Position numbers and translations under genes: made by a program. Source: Thalassia testudinum (taxonomy: Eukaryota > Streptophyta > Magnoliopsida > Alismatales > Hydrocharitaceae). Taken from it: a DNA stretch of 64,000 nucleotides. The stretch's first letter is position 1. The number at the start of each line of letters is the position of its first letter. Below, piece after piece: positions 1 through 10,600 of this stretch. The stretch lies in assembly GCA_037157565.1 (NCBI GenBank), contig JAZHRO010000039.1:39990001-40054000 (forward strand). Reading direction: 5' to 3'. Under the pieces are notes generated by a model. The model saw nothing but the letters and a program-made list of their open reading frames with translations, was not told the origin of the DNA and did not search any database.

Positions 1-2356
1 CTGCAGCGGCGACGGCCGCAGTGAGCACGGAGGGGGTGCTGCGTGAGAGAGTGGAGCTCTGCTGTGAGGGCGAGCTCGCCGGGCTGCTAGGGCCGGCCGG
101 CGGAGGGCGCAGGGGGCGTGGAACGACGCAGGAGGGACTGCTGCGGTCTGAGCAGCAGGCGCGCGAGGTGTGACGCGGGCGGCATCGCGAGCGGAGGCCG
201 AGTGGCGCCCTGATTCTGGAAGAATTTCCAGAATCAGACGTCTGGGTTGATAGCCTGACGGCGAGGGCGACGTTTGGAAGACCTTCCAGACGTCTGAAAG
301 GTGAGTTTTTCCATCTTCTTCCTTCCTGTCGACTGACCGTACTGAGGGAGGGAGATGGGTGTGTGCAGGCTCGGTGATTCGCCATCCAACGCGAATCAGA
401 TGTCTGGCTGTTGTACCAGACGGCGGGAGGGACCTCCAGACGTCCGGGGTGACCATCGGACGTCTGGGAGCTAGGCCAGACGTCCCTTCAGACTTCTGGA
501 CGTCTGGGAAACCACTCTGAACAGGTAATTCTCTGATCCACTTTTTAAGACGTCTGGAAGAAGTTCCAGACGTCTGATTTTGCACAGTGTCGTCGTTTTC
601 GACCCGTTTAGGGCCCGTTCGGGTTCCGTTTTCCGCGATTCGAGTTGCGTTCTTTTCAGAATTAATCCCTCTACCCGTCTACAGTAGCTATACACTGTTT
701 TGAGACACTCCTTATGTTTGATCCTTGTGATAGGACCTCCTTCAGTTGCAGTCTTGGGAGTCGCAGAGGCACGCAGGATTCCCGATCACGCCCCCATTAC
801 CCCCGTTGTACCTGGTAGAGTGGTTTTAAGTTATTAATAAAATCTGTTAAAGTATGGAACCATAACTAGAACCAAGGACGTTGCATGAATCCTAGGAATG
901 AGAAATATATGATAGCTCCTAGGTGTTGCATGAATCCTAGGGCTGGAAAACTAGATTGTATGATAGATCCTAGGATATGGCATGAATCCTAGGATGGGAA
1001 AAACTAGTGGAATGTATAATACTGCAGTCTTTGAAAATGGAAAGAGATATAAAGTTGCCTGTAATTTGAATTAACAGCTGCTTGTTGTGAAATAATAACG
1101 TGGTTGAGAACAGGGATTATAAGAATGTGAAACTGGAAAGTGAAACCTGGATGTTTGAGTAAAAAGGATGGAACCCTACGGGGAAGTAGGAGTAGAACTC
1201 CTGGAAAGTGAATGGAATAGTATTGGGGAAGTGAGCTGGCCCTTGAGTACGGAGTACCAAGGAGAGCGACTGTCCCCCCCTGTTTAGTGCAGAGCGGAGC
1301 CAGCCGCCCCAGGGACCCGGGGTTAGGACTGGCCACTCTGTACCGACTTGCTGGCCCTCGCGTACGTAGTACCGAGGAGAGCTACTAATGTGGGGAGGTA
1401 CTAGCTACCCCACGGGCCCCGGGGTTCTGCTAGCCTCCCACACCGACTTGTTAGGCCCGCTGGGGCAAACCAGGGTAGTCAGGCGAGGGTGCGCGGACTG
1501 TGGAGGGGCAAGGCCCCGGTTTGGTTATTGTGGAGGGGTTGGACCCCTGTTACTGAGAGGGCTCTGCCCTGGACTGGTTCCGTGCTGTGCTTTGGGCGCA
1601 CCCGTTAACGGAAACGACTGACCGCGTGCCAGTACGGGTTAGCTACCTGTGCGTTTATCGCGCGTGCCGTAGTCACCGTTACGTCTGTCAGTGACCTTGG
1701 GGTGGTTGACTGAGGGTAGGATCACCACGGGGGACTCTCCCGGCCAGGAGAGCACCACATGCTACTTCTACTTTTTGGAAAAGACTGCAATCAAGATCGT
1801 TCCCACGAGGAACATTCGAGATCAAGAAAAAGATCTGGGGAATAAATGAAATAGTGAGACAATTGAAAGATGTGAATAAAGAAAGTAATAGAACATAATA
1901 GCTACTGTACACTCTACTGTTGTCTTTAGTTTAGTTGCCACTCTACTCAGCGTTTTGCTGACGTGTTACACTCGTTACCTTTTTTAGGACCAGGTGTTGA
2001 GCAGCCAGGGCCAGCGGCTGCAGAGGACGCTGGGTCGAGTAGGGTCCAGTAGAGTTACCACTGTCTTTTGTACCCCTTTGTTTCCGTTATAGTGAGTAGT
2101 TCTTGTTTCCGCTGTACTTTTCTTTACCTACAGTTCATGTTATATGATAAATGTTGTTCTACTGTTGTGGTGGTATATGCTGTAGTAGTTTCTTTCCTTA
2201 CTGCTGTACTTTCTTACTGTTAGTTATATTCATGCTGAATGTGGTTTATTTTTACTACTCTTTTGGTTACTTCCTCGTTGGACGACTAGGTCTTGGGATT
2301 AGTCGAGTCGGTCCGGTTCTCGTGTCTCGTAGGGACTCAGGAATCGGGTCGTTACA
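1..2356 (+). mobile_element. 5' LTR (partial) of a long-LTR Ty3/gypsy element, Tekay/Del type
   Basis: The window opens inside a long terminal repeat that ends CGTTACA at 2356, just before a tRNA-Met primer site. The same sequence recurs in inverse orientation at 5281-6109 and as a near-complete copy at 38391-41124; comparison shows the first few hundred LTR bases lie left of the window. The full LTR starts TGTTACG (seen at the inverted copy) and ends CGTTACA or CGTAACA, a matched terminal inverted repeat. The first 600 bases are rich in the palindrome GACGTC. LTRs above 2 kb with a Met primer are usual for Tekay/Del elements. The short open frames in it are not genes. Confidence 0.88.
881..1008 (+). 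repeat. Three imperfect tandem copies of a 45-52 base motif inside the LTR
   Basis: Copies start near 881, 926 and 978 and share the core GCATGAATCCTAGG followed by an A-rich stretch and a GATAG-CCTAGG segment. The related solo LTR near 39575-39630 has only about one recognisable copy, so the array expanded in this lineage. Confidence 0.7.
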
Positions 2357-2359
2357 AGA

Positions 2360-2371
2360 TGGTATCAGAGC
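2360..2371 (+). other. Primer binding site, initiator tRNA-Met type
   Basis: TGGTATCAGAGC is complementary to the 3' end of plant initiator methionine tRNA and begins three bases after the LTR end. It fixes the LTR boundary and orientation of this element. Confidence 0.93.
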
Positions 2372-2535
2372 AAGGTCGTCCCGAGAAGTGAATCAACTGA
2401 CTGGAAAATAACCAATTCACATGTTTATAGCTAGAGTAGCCACCACAACATATCTCTTGACTTGAGCTCTTAGAGGTTTCGTTAGGTACCATCTGTTTTG
2501 ACGTTTCCGTTTTCTTTCGCGTCTCCTTGCAGGAG

Positions 2536-5286
2536 ATGCCTCGTCGCGGGACCGGTGAGACTGGCCGCGGGCGCGGTCGAGGGCGAGGTCGACGAGGTGG
2601 ACATGCCGTTTTTGACGTCTCGGTGGACCAGCCACCACTCCCAGGCATCCAGGCCCAGGACCTCACCAGACTGATACGAGATATTGTACGAGAGGAGCTC
2701 CACCCACCGCCCCGAGCACCTCCTCCTGGGGCTGCAGAGGGGGAGTCCTGTGTGGGACCACGCGACGGACACGGCACTGGACACGAGGGAGGGGATGGGT
2801 CGTTGCCGCCCCCACCTTCCTCCAACACTTCTGTACACGAGGCACCTTCACCTGGAGGTGCACCAGCACCTCCCCTGCAGCGCCACTTCGAGCTTTTCGG
2901 ACAGTTTCGGAAGCTGAAGCCCCCCTCCTTCAAGGGGGATGAGGACCCGACCGAGGCAGAGGACTGGCTTGAGCAGCTGGAGAAGATCTTCGACACCCTT
3001 CGCCCCCCGGTGGAGTGCCGCGTGGCCTTTGCCACGTACCAGCTGGAGAGTGCAGCACACCGGTGGTGGAGGGCGGTCCGGGGACAGGAGAGGGACGAGC
3101 CGACATGGGACCAGTTCGTCACCCTCTTCTGCGAGCAGTACTTTCCCCAGACGTGGCAGGACCAGAGGAGGTGGGAGTTCCACACTCTTCGCCAAGGGAC
3201 GATGACTGTGAGCGCGTACCGCACACGTTTCTTGGAGCTGTCCCATTTTGCAGCGACAGTGGTAGCCACTGAGGAGGAGCGCCTTTGGAGGTTCACCGAG
3301 GGGCTCCGGCCTGCGATCCGGGGGTATGTCAAACCCCTGAAGCTGCCTACGTTTTCGAGGGTGGTAGAGGAAGCTATGACTTACGAGGAGACCAACCCGT
3401 CCGCGCGAGACACCGACGGCAGGCGGAAGAGGCCCTTTCAGCCAGACTTCTCACAGGGCCGGCTAGAACGGAGACACGTTGCGTCCGCAGGAGAGCCGTC
3501 ACGTTGTGCAGGGCCATCAGTGGCCTTTGGGGGCCCTCGACAGGGGCCAGTCGCCAGCACCAGACCCCCGCCTAGTCTACAGCAGGGACCCACTGAGGGC
3601 GGGAGTCGGGTTCCCCTCTGCTACCAGTGTGGCCAACCGGGCCACGTCAGGAGGGACTGCCCATCTAGGGTAGGAGGTCAGCAGATACTCCCCGCGCAGA
3701 GCACTGGAGGGCGCGCAGGAGGCTACGGTTCCCAAGCGCGAGGAGGAGGACGGCAATCGCGAGGAGGGTACCGGCCAGCACCTACCCGTCCGACGCAGAG
3801 TGTGGCTGCTTCGTTCGCACCTAGAGCTGAGGGGCGTATCAACGCCCTAACACACAGGGACGCCAGAGCTTCGGGATCGGTGGTAGCAGGTATGGTTTCA
3901 GTTTCTGGCAGACTCGTTTACACGCTTTTCGATTCCGACGCTACGCACTCGTCTGTCGCAGCCAGTTTCGCAGTTAGTTTGGACCAGGATTATACACTGT
4001 TAGAGAATCCGTTCGTAATCAGAGGTCCGAGTGGTCAGCTGTTTGTAGCTGAGGAGGTGTACACGGATTGCGAGGTCAGCGTCGGAGGACATAGCCTGCC
4101 AACTGACCTGATTATGATCCAGATGGAGGACTTTGGAGTGATTCTGGGGATGGATTGGCTGTCCGCTTACCACGCCTTGGTGGACTGTTTTGAGAGGAAG
4201 ATTGTCTTCTCCATTCCGAAGTTGCCTTCTTTCGAGTTTCACGGACAGCCAGTGGACGGAGGTTTCAGGTGCATTTCGGCACTTCGGGCGGCGAGACTTT
4301 TGAGCCAGGGGTGTGAGGGCTTCCTAGCTTGTGTGGTGGCAGAGCCCAGCCCTGTGGCAGACTTCCAGAGCATCCCAGTGGTCAGAGAGTACCCTGACGT
4401 GTTTCCAGACGAGTTACCAGGACTACCGCCCGAGCGTGAGATCGAGTTTGAGATCTCACTAGTACCAGGGACCAGCCCCATCTCCACCGCGCCATACAGG
4501 ATGGCACCGCTTGAGCTGCGAGAGCTCAAGTATCAGTTGCAGGACCTTCTGGAGAAAGGTTTCGTGAGGCCCAGTGCATCTCCCTGGGGAGCCCCGGTAC
4601 TGTTTGTGAAGAAGAAGGATGGGACCCTACGTCTTTGTGTGGACTACCGACAGCTGAACAGGGTCACCATCAAGAACAGATATCTGCTGCTGAGGATCGA
4701 CAATTTGTTTGACCAATTGCGGGGTGCCACGGTGTTTTCCAAGATAGACTTGAGGTCTGGATACCACCAGTTGAGGATCTGGGAGGCCGACGTCTCCAAG
4801 ACAGCTTTCCGCACCCGGTACGGACACTACGAGTTTTTGGTCATGCCATTTGGGCTGACCAATGCCCCCGCTGCCTTCATGGACCTGATGAACCGGGTGT
4901 TTAGACCGTACTTGGACCAGTTCGTGGTGGTTTTCATAGATGATGTACTCATCTATTCTAGAGATCGGATGCAGCACGGACAGCACTTGCGGATGATTTT
5001 GGACACTCTGAGGCGACGCAGGCTGTACGCCAAATACAGCAAGTGCAAGTTCTGGTTGAGGGAGGTGACCTTCCTAGGTCATGTGATCTCTGGAGACGGC
5101 CTGGCGGTGGACCCAGCCAAGGTCGTGGCAGCGCTCAGGTGGGAGAGACCGCGTTCAGTCACTGAGATCCGCAGTTTCCTGGGACTAGCTGGCTACTACA
5201 GACGGTTCATCAGAGGATTTTCGCAGATTGCGCGTCCTATGACACAGTTGACCCGGAAGGACGTGCCTTTTTCCCAGACGTCCTAA
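2536..5286 (+). CDS. Truncated gag-protease-reverse transcriptase polyprotein of a Tekay/Del-type element
   Basis: One open frame of about 916 codons from ATG 2536; an upstream TTG at 2527 is a less likely start. Order: an Arg/Gly-rich N-terminus; a gag core (residues about 120-300, with the [20 protein letters not shown] signature); a CCHC zinc knuckle [14 protein letters not shown] at residues 362-375; protease at about 466; and reverse transcriptase from about 650. RT keeps the catalytic FIDD at 800-803 and the MPFGLTNAP motif. The protease motif reads DSDATHS where DSGATHS is usual, so the flap-side glycine of the active triad is lost. RNase H, integrase and chromodomain are absent: the frame runs into inverted LTR sequence at about 5270 and ends at TAA 5284-5286. 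The long open frame suggests a young copy, but it cannot be autonomous. Confidence 0.92.
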   Translation: MPRRGTGETGRGRGRGRGRRGGHAVFDVSVDQPPLPGIQAQDLTRLIRDIVREELHPPPRAPPPGAAEGESCVGPRDGHGTGHEGGDGSLPPPPSSNTSVHEAPSPGGAPAPPLQRHFELFGQFRKLKPPSFKGDEDPTEAEDWLEQLEKIFDTLRPPVECRVAFATYQLESAAHRWWRAVRGQERDEPTWDQFVTLFCEQYFPQTWQDQRRWEFHTLRQGTMTVSAYRTRFLELSHFAATVVATEEERLWRFTEGLRPAIRGYVKPLKLPTFSRVVEEAMTYEETNPSARDTDGRRKRPFQPDFSQGRLERRHVASAGEPSRCAGPSVAFGGPRQGPVASTRPPPSLQQGPTEGGSRVPLCYQCGQPGHVRRDCPSRVGGQQILPAQSTGGRAGGYGSQARGGGRQSRGGYRPAPTRPTQSVAASFAPRAEGRINALTHRDARASGSVVAGMVSVSGRLVYTLFDSDATHSSVAASFAVSLDQDYTLLENPFVIRGPSGQLFVAEEVYTDCEVSVGGHSLPTDLIMIQMEDFGVILGMDWLSAYHALVDCFERKIVFSIPKLPSFEFHGQPVDGGFRCISALRAARLLSQGCEGFLACVVAEPSPVADFQSIPVVREYPDVFPDELPGLPPEREIEFEISLVPGTSPISTAPYRMAPLELRELKYQLQDLLEKGFVRPSASPWGAPVLFVKKKDGTLRLCVDYRQLNRVTIKNRYLLLRIDNLFDQLRGATVFSKIDLRSGYHQLRIWEADVSKTAFRTRYGHYEFLVMPFGLTNAPAAFMDLMNRVFRPYLDQFVVVFIDDVLIYSRDRMQHGQHLRMILDTLRRRRLYAKYSKCKFWLREVTFLGHVISGDGLAVDPAKVVAALRWERPRSVTEIRSFLGLAGYYRRFIRGFSQIARPMTQLTRKDVPFSQTS

Positions 5287-6109
5287 GCCTGCGGGGGCGT
5301 CTGGCCTAGTTCCCAGACGTCCGATGTCACCCCGGACGTCTGGAAGTCGCTCCCGTCGTCTGGCACTGCAGCCAAACGTCTGATTCGCGTTGGATGCGAA
5401 TCTTAGACCCTGTGCGTACCCATTTCTCTCTCTCAGTACGGACGGTCGTAGGAAAGGAAGAAGGCACGAAAATAACTTAGTTACCAGACATCTGGGCAGT
5501 CCTCCAGACATCTTCACCGTCGTCTGGTTGAAAGCCCAGACATCTGATTCTGAAGAAAATTCCAGAATCAAGGCTCGACTCGCCCTCCGCTCGCGACGCA
5601 CGGCCGCGTCGCGTCTCGTCCGCCTGCTGCTCTAGCTGCAGCAGGCCTCCCGCGTCACCCCAGACGTCTGCTGCTCCCCCTGCCGGCCGGCTCTAGTAGC
5701 CCCGGCAAGCTCGCCCTCCGACCGAGCGCCTCCTCCCTCGCGCAGCACCTCCTCCCACGCTCACCGCGGCTGTCGCTGCCGCCACTCACTCGTGCTCGCT
5801 CTCGTGCACCGGCTGGAAGGAGAAGAGGAAGGGGCGGATGTGATGAGAGTGAGGGAGAGGGTGTGGCGTTTTAAAGCCGCGCGGGGAGGAGAGAGAGCAG
5901 ACAGAGGGCGCAGCTTGCGGCCGCAAGAAAGAGGGAAAAAGAGAGGGGGGTGCGTTCGCAGGTCTGCGCGCTCAGGCGCGCAGACGAAACCGCGCGTGTC
6001 GAAAAAAATCGAATCCCAGACGTCTGGAAGGGGTTCCAGACGTCTGGTCCGACGTCTGGGCCACCTCCCAGACGTCTTAAAAGACGTCTGAAGCCGCGCG
6101 TTCGTAACA
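5281..6109 (-). mobile_element. Inverted LTR fragment of the same Tekay/Del family
   Basis: Read on the minus strand this starts TGTTACG at 6109 and matches the LTR: CAGACGTC repeats, the purine-rich leader and the GGCCGGCC-type segment also seen at 90-100. It then runs through the part equal to bases 1-500 of the window and stops abruptly at about 5281, where it meets the RT frame. A TATA-like TTTTAAA lies near 5870. The outer LTR end (6109) abuts the broken gag of the next element, so that end is a true insertion end while 5281 is a rearrangement breakpoint. Confidence 0.85.
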
Positions 6110-6248
6110 TAGGCCCAAGTTGAGAGTATTGGGTGGGCTTGGGTTGGGGTTGCTGGCAGGCACACAGTGGATACCCGTGTGGTTGTGGTGGTGGTGCTCG
6201 GATCGGGTTGTGAATTGGTGGTGCAGAAGGTTGTTGATAGGTATGTCC

Positions 6249-7289
6249 TTATGAATTTCCTGACCATGAGAAATTTGGATGATTACGCCATCCAGGGTTA
6301 TTGGTTTGTGAATAAGGATTATTATCAATGGTGTGAAGCTCCTCTGAAGCTCCAGAATGTCCAGGGAATTTAGTGTAGGGTGGAATAAAGATTCCTCTAA
6401 CCGATGAAGAATATGGAAAAGAATAATCCGGTAAAGTAGGTTGTGTCACAGATAGATTGTTTACAGTTTCCCTCTCTGTGGGAAACTGAGAAGAAGTTTG
6501 AAGTGCAGGTGGTTGAGAAGAAGATGATGAAGGTTTAGATAGGAATTTCCATACTTCATCTTCTTTCTTCTCTATTAAGCCCACCTTTTCCAGCTGACTA
6601 GCTATTATCTCTAAACCTCTGTTGCTGGATTAGGCTTCATGTACCCCCGTGCATGAGTGGGAATGAGAAGACTTTCTATTAAAAACACTCATCGAAGCAT
6701 TATTAATAGAGTTTTCGGCCATACCTTCGAATAGCTCAAAAGCTGAGTCCTCATCCTGACACAAAAAATTGCCTCTACAAGCGGCATCAACAAAATTCCT
6801 TGTGTCACCATGGAGCCCATGATAGAAGATCTGGACCTGTTGCCAGCGTGGGACACCATGATGTGAACATTTCCTAAATAGCTTGTGGAATCTCTCCCAT
6901 GCCTCGTGCATTAATTCTGTGTAAATGTAGTGATGGCACTCCTCAAGGCGTTTGTGCGGCCTATAGGAAAGTATTTCTTTAGGAACTCATGTTCCAAATT
7001 AAATAAGCCCAAGTTTCTGTTGGTGTAGTCTGTGCAAGAGTTCTAAACCAGAAGGTTGCCTTATCTTTTAATGAAAAGAAGAACATTTTCATCAAAAGAG
7101 TGTGCTGATCATGACTTTGCGGACCCAAAGTTTGAGTAAGATTTTTCAGCTCCTCTAAATGATGAAAAGGGTCCTCAAAAGCAAGACCATGAAATTGAGG
7201 AATAAGTGCAATAAGGTTTGGCTTTATTTCAACAGCATGATCCCCATCGGGATAGCGTACCACAGGCACAAGTTGTCCAACTACAGGAT
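6249..7289 (-). pseudogene. Broken gag of an Athila-like Ty3/gypsy element
   Basis: The capsid (gag) protein of an LTR retrotransposon, in three minus-strand pieces. The piece ending near 6979 includes IKPNLIALIPQFHGL and LLMKMFFFSLKDKA. A second frame across 6979-6915 reads FLKKYFPIGRTNALR. The piece 6911-6630 includes HEAWERFHKLFRKCSHHGVP and the FYHGL motif. The C-terminal part at 6584-6249 includes NPGWRNHPNFSW, the hallmark of Athila gag. Frameshifts lie near 6985 and 6915 and a stop near 6630. Downstream coding sequence is cut off at 6109 by the inverted Tekay LTR, so no pol remains. Confidence 0.88.
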
Positions 7290-7593
7290 TATAGTAATCC
7301 CGTAGTTGACGTCTATGAGGTTGAGGTGGTGCATGAGGTTTTCAAGGTTGAGGTTGGGGGCTTGCTAGAAAATTAACAGCTTGAGCAAGCTGTTACACCT
7401 ATTGGGTAAGGGTGTTCATTTGTAGTTGTGTTTCAAATAGGTGTTGTAGATGAGGCATAGGACCTCTCTTCAGTGGTGGTTGGTTAGGGAAATTAGGGTA
7501 TGGTGGAGGTTGAAACCTATGGTTTGGTGGTTGATCGATTTTCTGCGATGTCTAGTCAAACACTCACAATAAAGCACTGTTGTTGGGTTTTAA

Positions 7594-7611
7594 TCCCCGG
7601 CAACGGTGCCG
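7594..7611 (-). other. Primer binding site, tRNA-Asp type
   Basis: The minus strand reads CGGCACCGTTGCCGGGGA, one or two bases from the TGGCGCCGTTGCCGGGGA site typical of Athila-type elements. It lies upstream of gag and directly after the LTR end at 7618 on the minus strand. Confidence 0.85.
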
Positions 7612-7617
7612 AAAATA

Positions 7618-10600
7618 TGAAACGATCGACCACAGTTCGTATAAAAAGTGTCGTTGTTGTAGTATATGTCACAAATACAAACCGTTGTCGCGTCAATTTT
7701 ATTTATTTACTTAATTTTACCAGCTTATTCTAGGTCGTTCACTGGGAGGTAGTTATTAATATACATCACTCTCTAAGTCAAATATCATTCTTTAATTCCA
7801 AAAAGATTAATTTTATGTACAAATATGAATGAATTAATTAATGGAAGAAAGAATGAAACAATTTATATACAAAAGAATGAACTAAAATGCTTGTAAACAA
7901 CTATCAACAAACAAACATCAAACACTTTAATTAAATACTATATATTATCTATTTACATCTTATAATACTAATACTTACATATCTATACAATAATATGGTA
8001 TAATATAGACTATACTAACTTAACTTAATATATTAACACCTATAGTAACATATGTAGTATGTACAGCGACATATAGAAATGTCGCTAAAACTTAGGAAAA
8101 AGTATATACATAAACTACGGTCAAAATGAGGGTCTACAATGCCATTTATTCTATCTACAGTGACATACTTATTCGTCATTGAAGCTTACAAGTTATTTAT
8201 ATACATATATGAGCTCAAAACACTCTATATACTACATATTCTATGTTATTATAACATTTATCTACAGTATACTATATGTGCTTTATACTTGTATATGCAA
8301 ATTATATATATACACATACATATATACGATCATTATTCTTCTTCTTTCTCTTCTCTTCTTCTCTGCTTAACCGTACAGAGGTGCTAGGCCTCTCTCCCAC
8401 ACTTAGCTGAATTTTAGGTTCTTTCTTCCCTCCCCTTAGGTGATTAAGGCACAATTACTGTTCACTAATAAAAAATTATGATTTTTAATTGGCGAATGAC
8501 CTTTTCGAGGGATACACAGCATCCTCAAGGGGTGGAACCAGACCTCTACTAAGGTCACCCATAATTCATTATTAATCCTCTTAATTCTGATTTAAGCTCA
8601 TTATTGGGCCCATCCAGGCCAATGCACAATGCCAAGGCCCCAGCCTGCACTGCACTCAAGTCTCAATGCCAAATCAATGCCAATGCTTAGACATATGCTC
8701 GTAAGGGAGAGGGGTGTGGATGGAACAGAAAACATTTAAGCACCCTCAGACACTTCTCCACGCCTGATGCAGCGCCCCACAGGCACTACAGCAGAGGTGC
8801 GCACGTCTGATTTCATGATTTTAGCCCTTGATTAGAGGGCCATAAATTATTATAATTTAAAAATAAATTATGGTGTTTTAAAGTATTTACAAAGGGCTAC
8901 TTAATTATATAATTTATTTACGAAATTAATTACATGTACTATATAAATAAATTAGTTAAAGTGTATAATTTATACATACTATTTATTAGATTTATTTCTT
9001 AATTAACATATAAATTAGGCAATTAATGGTCTAATGGATGTTTTACAGTATTAATATATATATTAAAGTATTTAATACACATTTTTATTATATGTTACAA
9101 GTTTTATTTTAATTTATTTACATTTAAAAGTTAATTTTCAGGCTATTTTACATATAAATTAGGTATAAATGGCATAATACAATATAAATATAGTTAAACT
9201 ATTTTAAATTACTTAAAATATTATAATACAAATGCATAGCATAAATTATCTCAGTTATAACTTAATTTACTAATTTATTTTGATTTAACTTAATAACTTA
9301 GGTAATAATTTAATAAATTCAGTATTTATTCTATATACATAATTAAATTATGATACAGGGTTTCCAATACACATAATACATATATAAACATATGTACACA
9401 GTACAGTTAGTAATTACATTTATATACAGAGTTTTACGAGTTTAATTAACTTATAAGTTAATATAAATAATAGATAATTATATAATTAAGATATATACAG
9501 TTTAAATGATCTTAAATATGTATTTTACAATATAATATATATAAGTTATTTACACCTATTATACATCTATTTGACAACATATACATGTATAACTTACTAT
9601 ATAGCTTATATTTTTGGGTATTTTTGGGGTTTTTCTTCTTTTTATTAGTTTTATGTGTTTTATGGAGGTAGGGGATGAGAAAGAAAGAAATGGATGAGAG
9701 AGAGACTGTCTTTTTGTAATTTTTAAGAGTTAAATTCTTTTATTATGTTTTATGGTAGACTGAACCGTCGGCTGGTATGTTCTACCAGGCCGAGGGTTCA
9801 GAATGCCTTAAAACTTTGCACATGTATAGAGAAATAGTTAATCCTAAACGCTGCACCTTTATTTTTTTTCTAGAATTTTTTATAGGATTTTTATTTAATT
9901 ACAAAGTTCATACAAGTAAGGCCTAAGAAGGGTTTTCTAATGTGAACTCAAGGCCAAGAATCCTACTCTAAAGGCTGGAACAATGGTTTAAGCACCTCAG
10001 AACATCCAACAAGACAAAAATGGGGTGTTCAAGCAATTAAACTTGATTTTTCACTTGATTTCTTTCAATTTTTGAATATGGGCAGATAAACACGTGAATA
10101 GTTGACAATAAAAGTTAATTAAGGAATTACAAGCTATCTAAATGAAGTTTAAGGGTATTAACAACACATGAAAGCTTGTACAAGGTAGTATACAACATTA
10201 TAAAACAGGTCAGCCATTTAACAAGCCTAAAACTTCAGCCACTGCACTATCAGATTGGACTAGAGCATCTACTAATCTAAAGCAACAGTAGCCACTGCAA
10301 AAGCATCTACTTCTGAAATCAAGCAGCTGGAGCAGGATCTGATGTCAATTTAGTATGAACTATCCCATACCAGACTTAAGAAAGTCTGATCAGGGATCAT
10401 GCATACTGAATTTAAGTCATGATTTTGGGTTAATGTCAATTTTTATCAAATGGGAGTTGGAAAATCCATGGAAATGTAACAGCTAAAGCAGCACTTTAAT
10501 GTGTTGAATTGGGATTCAAAACCAAAACACTAAACAACCTTAAGATATGATAAGGTTTCAAACCCACTTTAAAATGAATTCGAAGTATCAAAATCTTCAT

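Noticed and set aside
2352..3332. Long minus-strand open frame of 326 codons opposite gag
   Set aside because: It is the complement of the GC-rich gag frame; the plus strand has clear gag and protease motifs.
8139..8387. Hydrophobic 60-80 codon frames, possible membrane peptides
   Set aside because: AT-rich LTR sequence translated in overlapping frames; no conserved counterpart in the inverted LTR copy.
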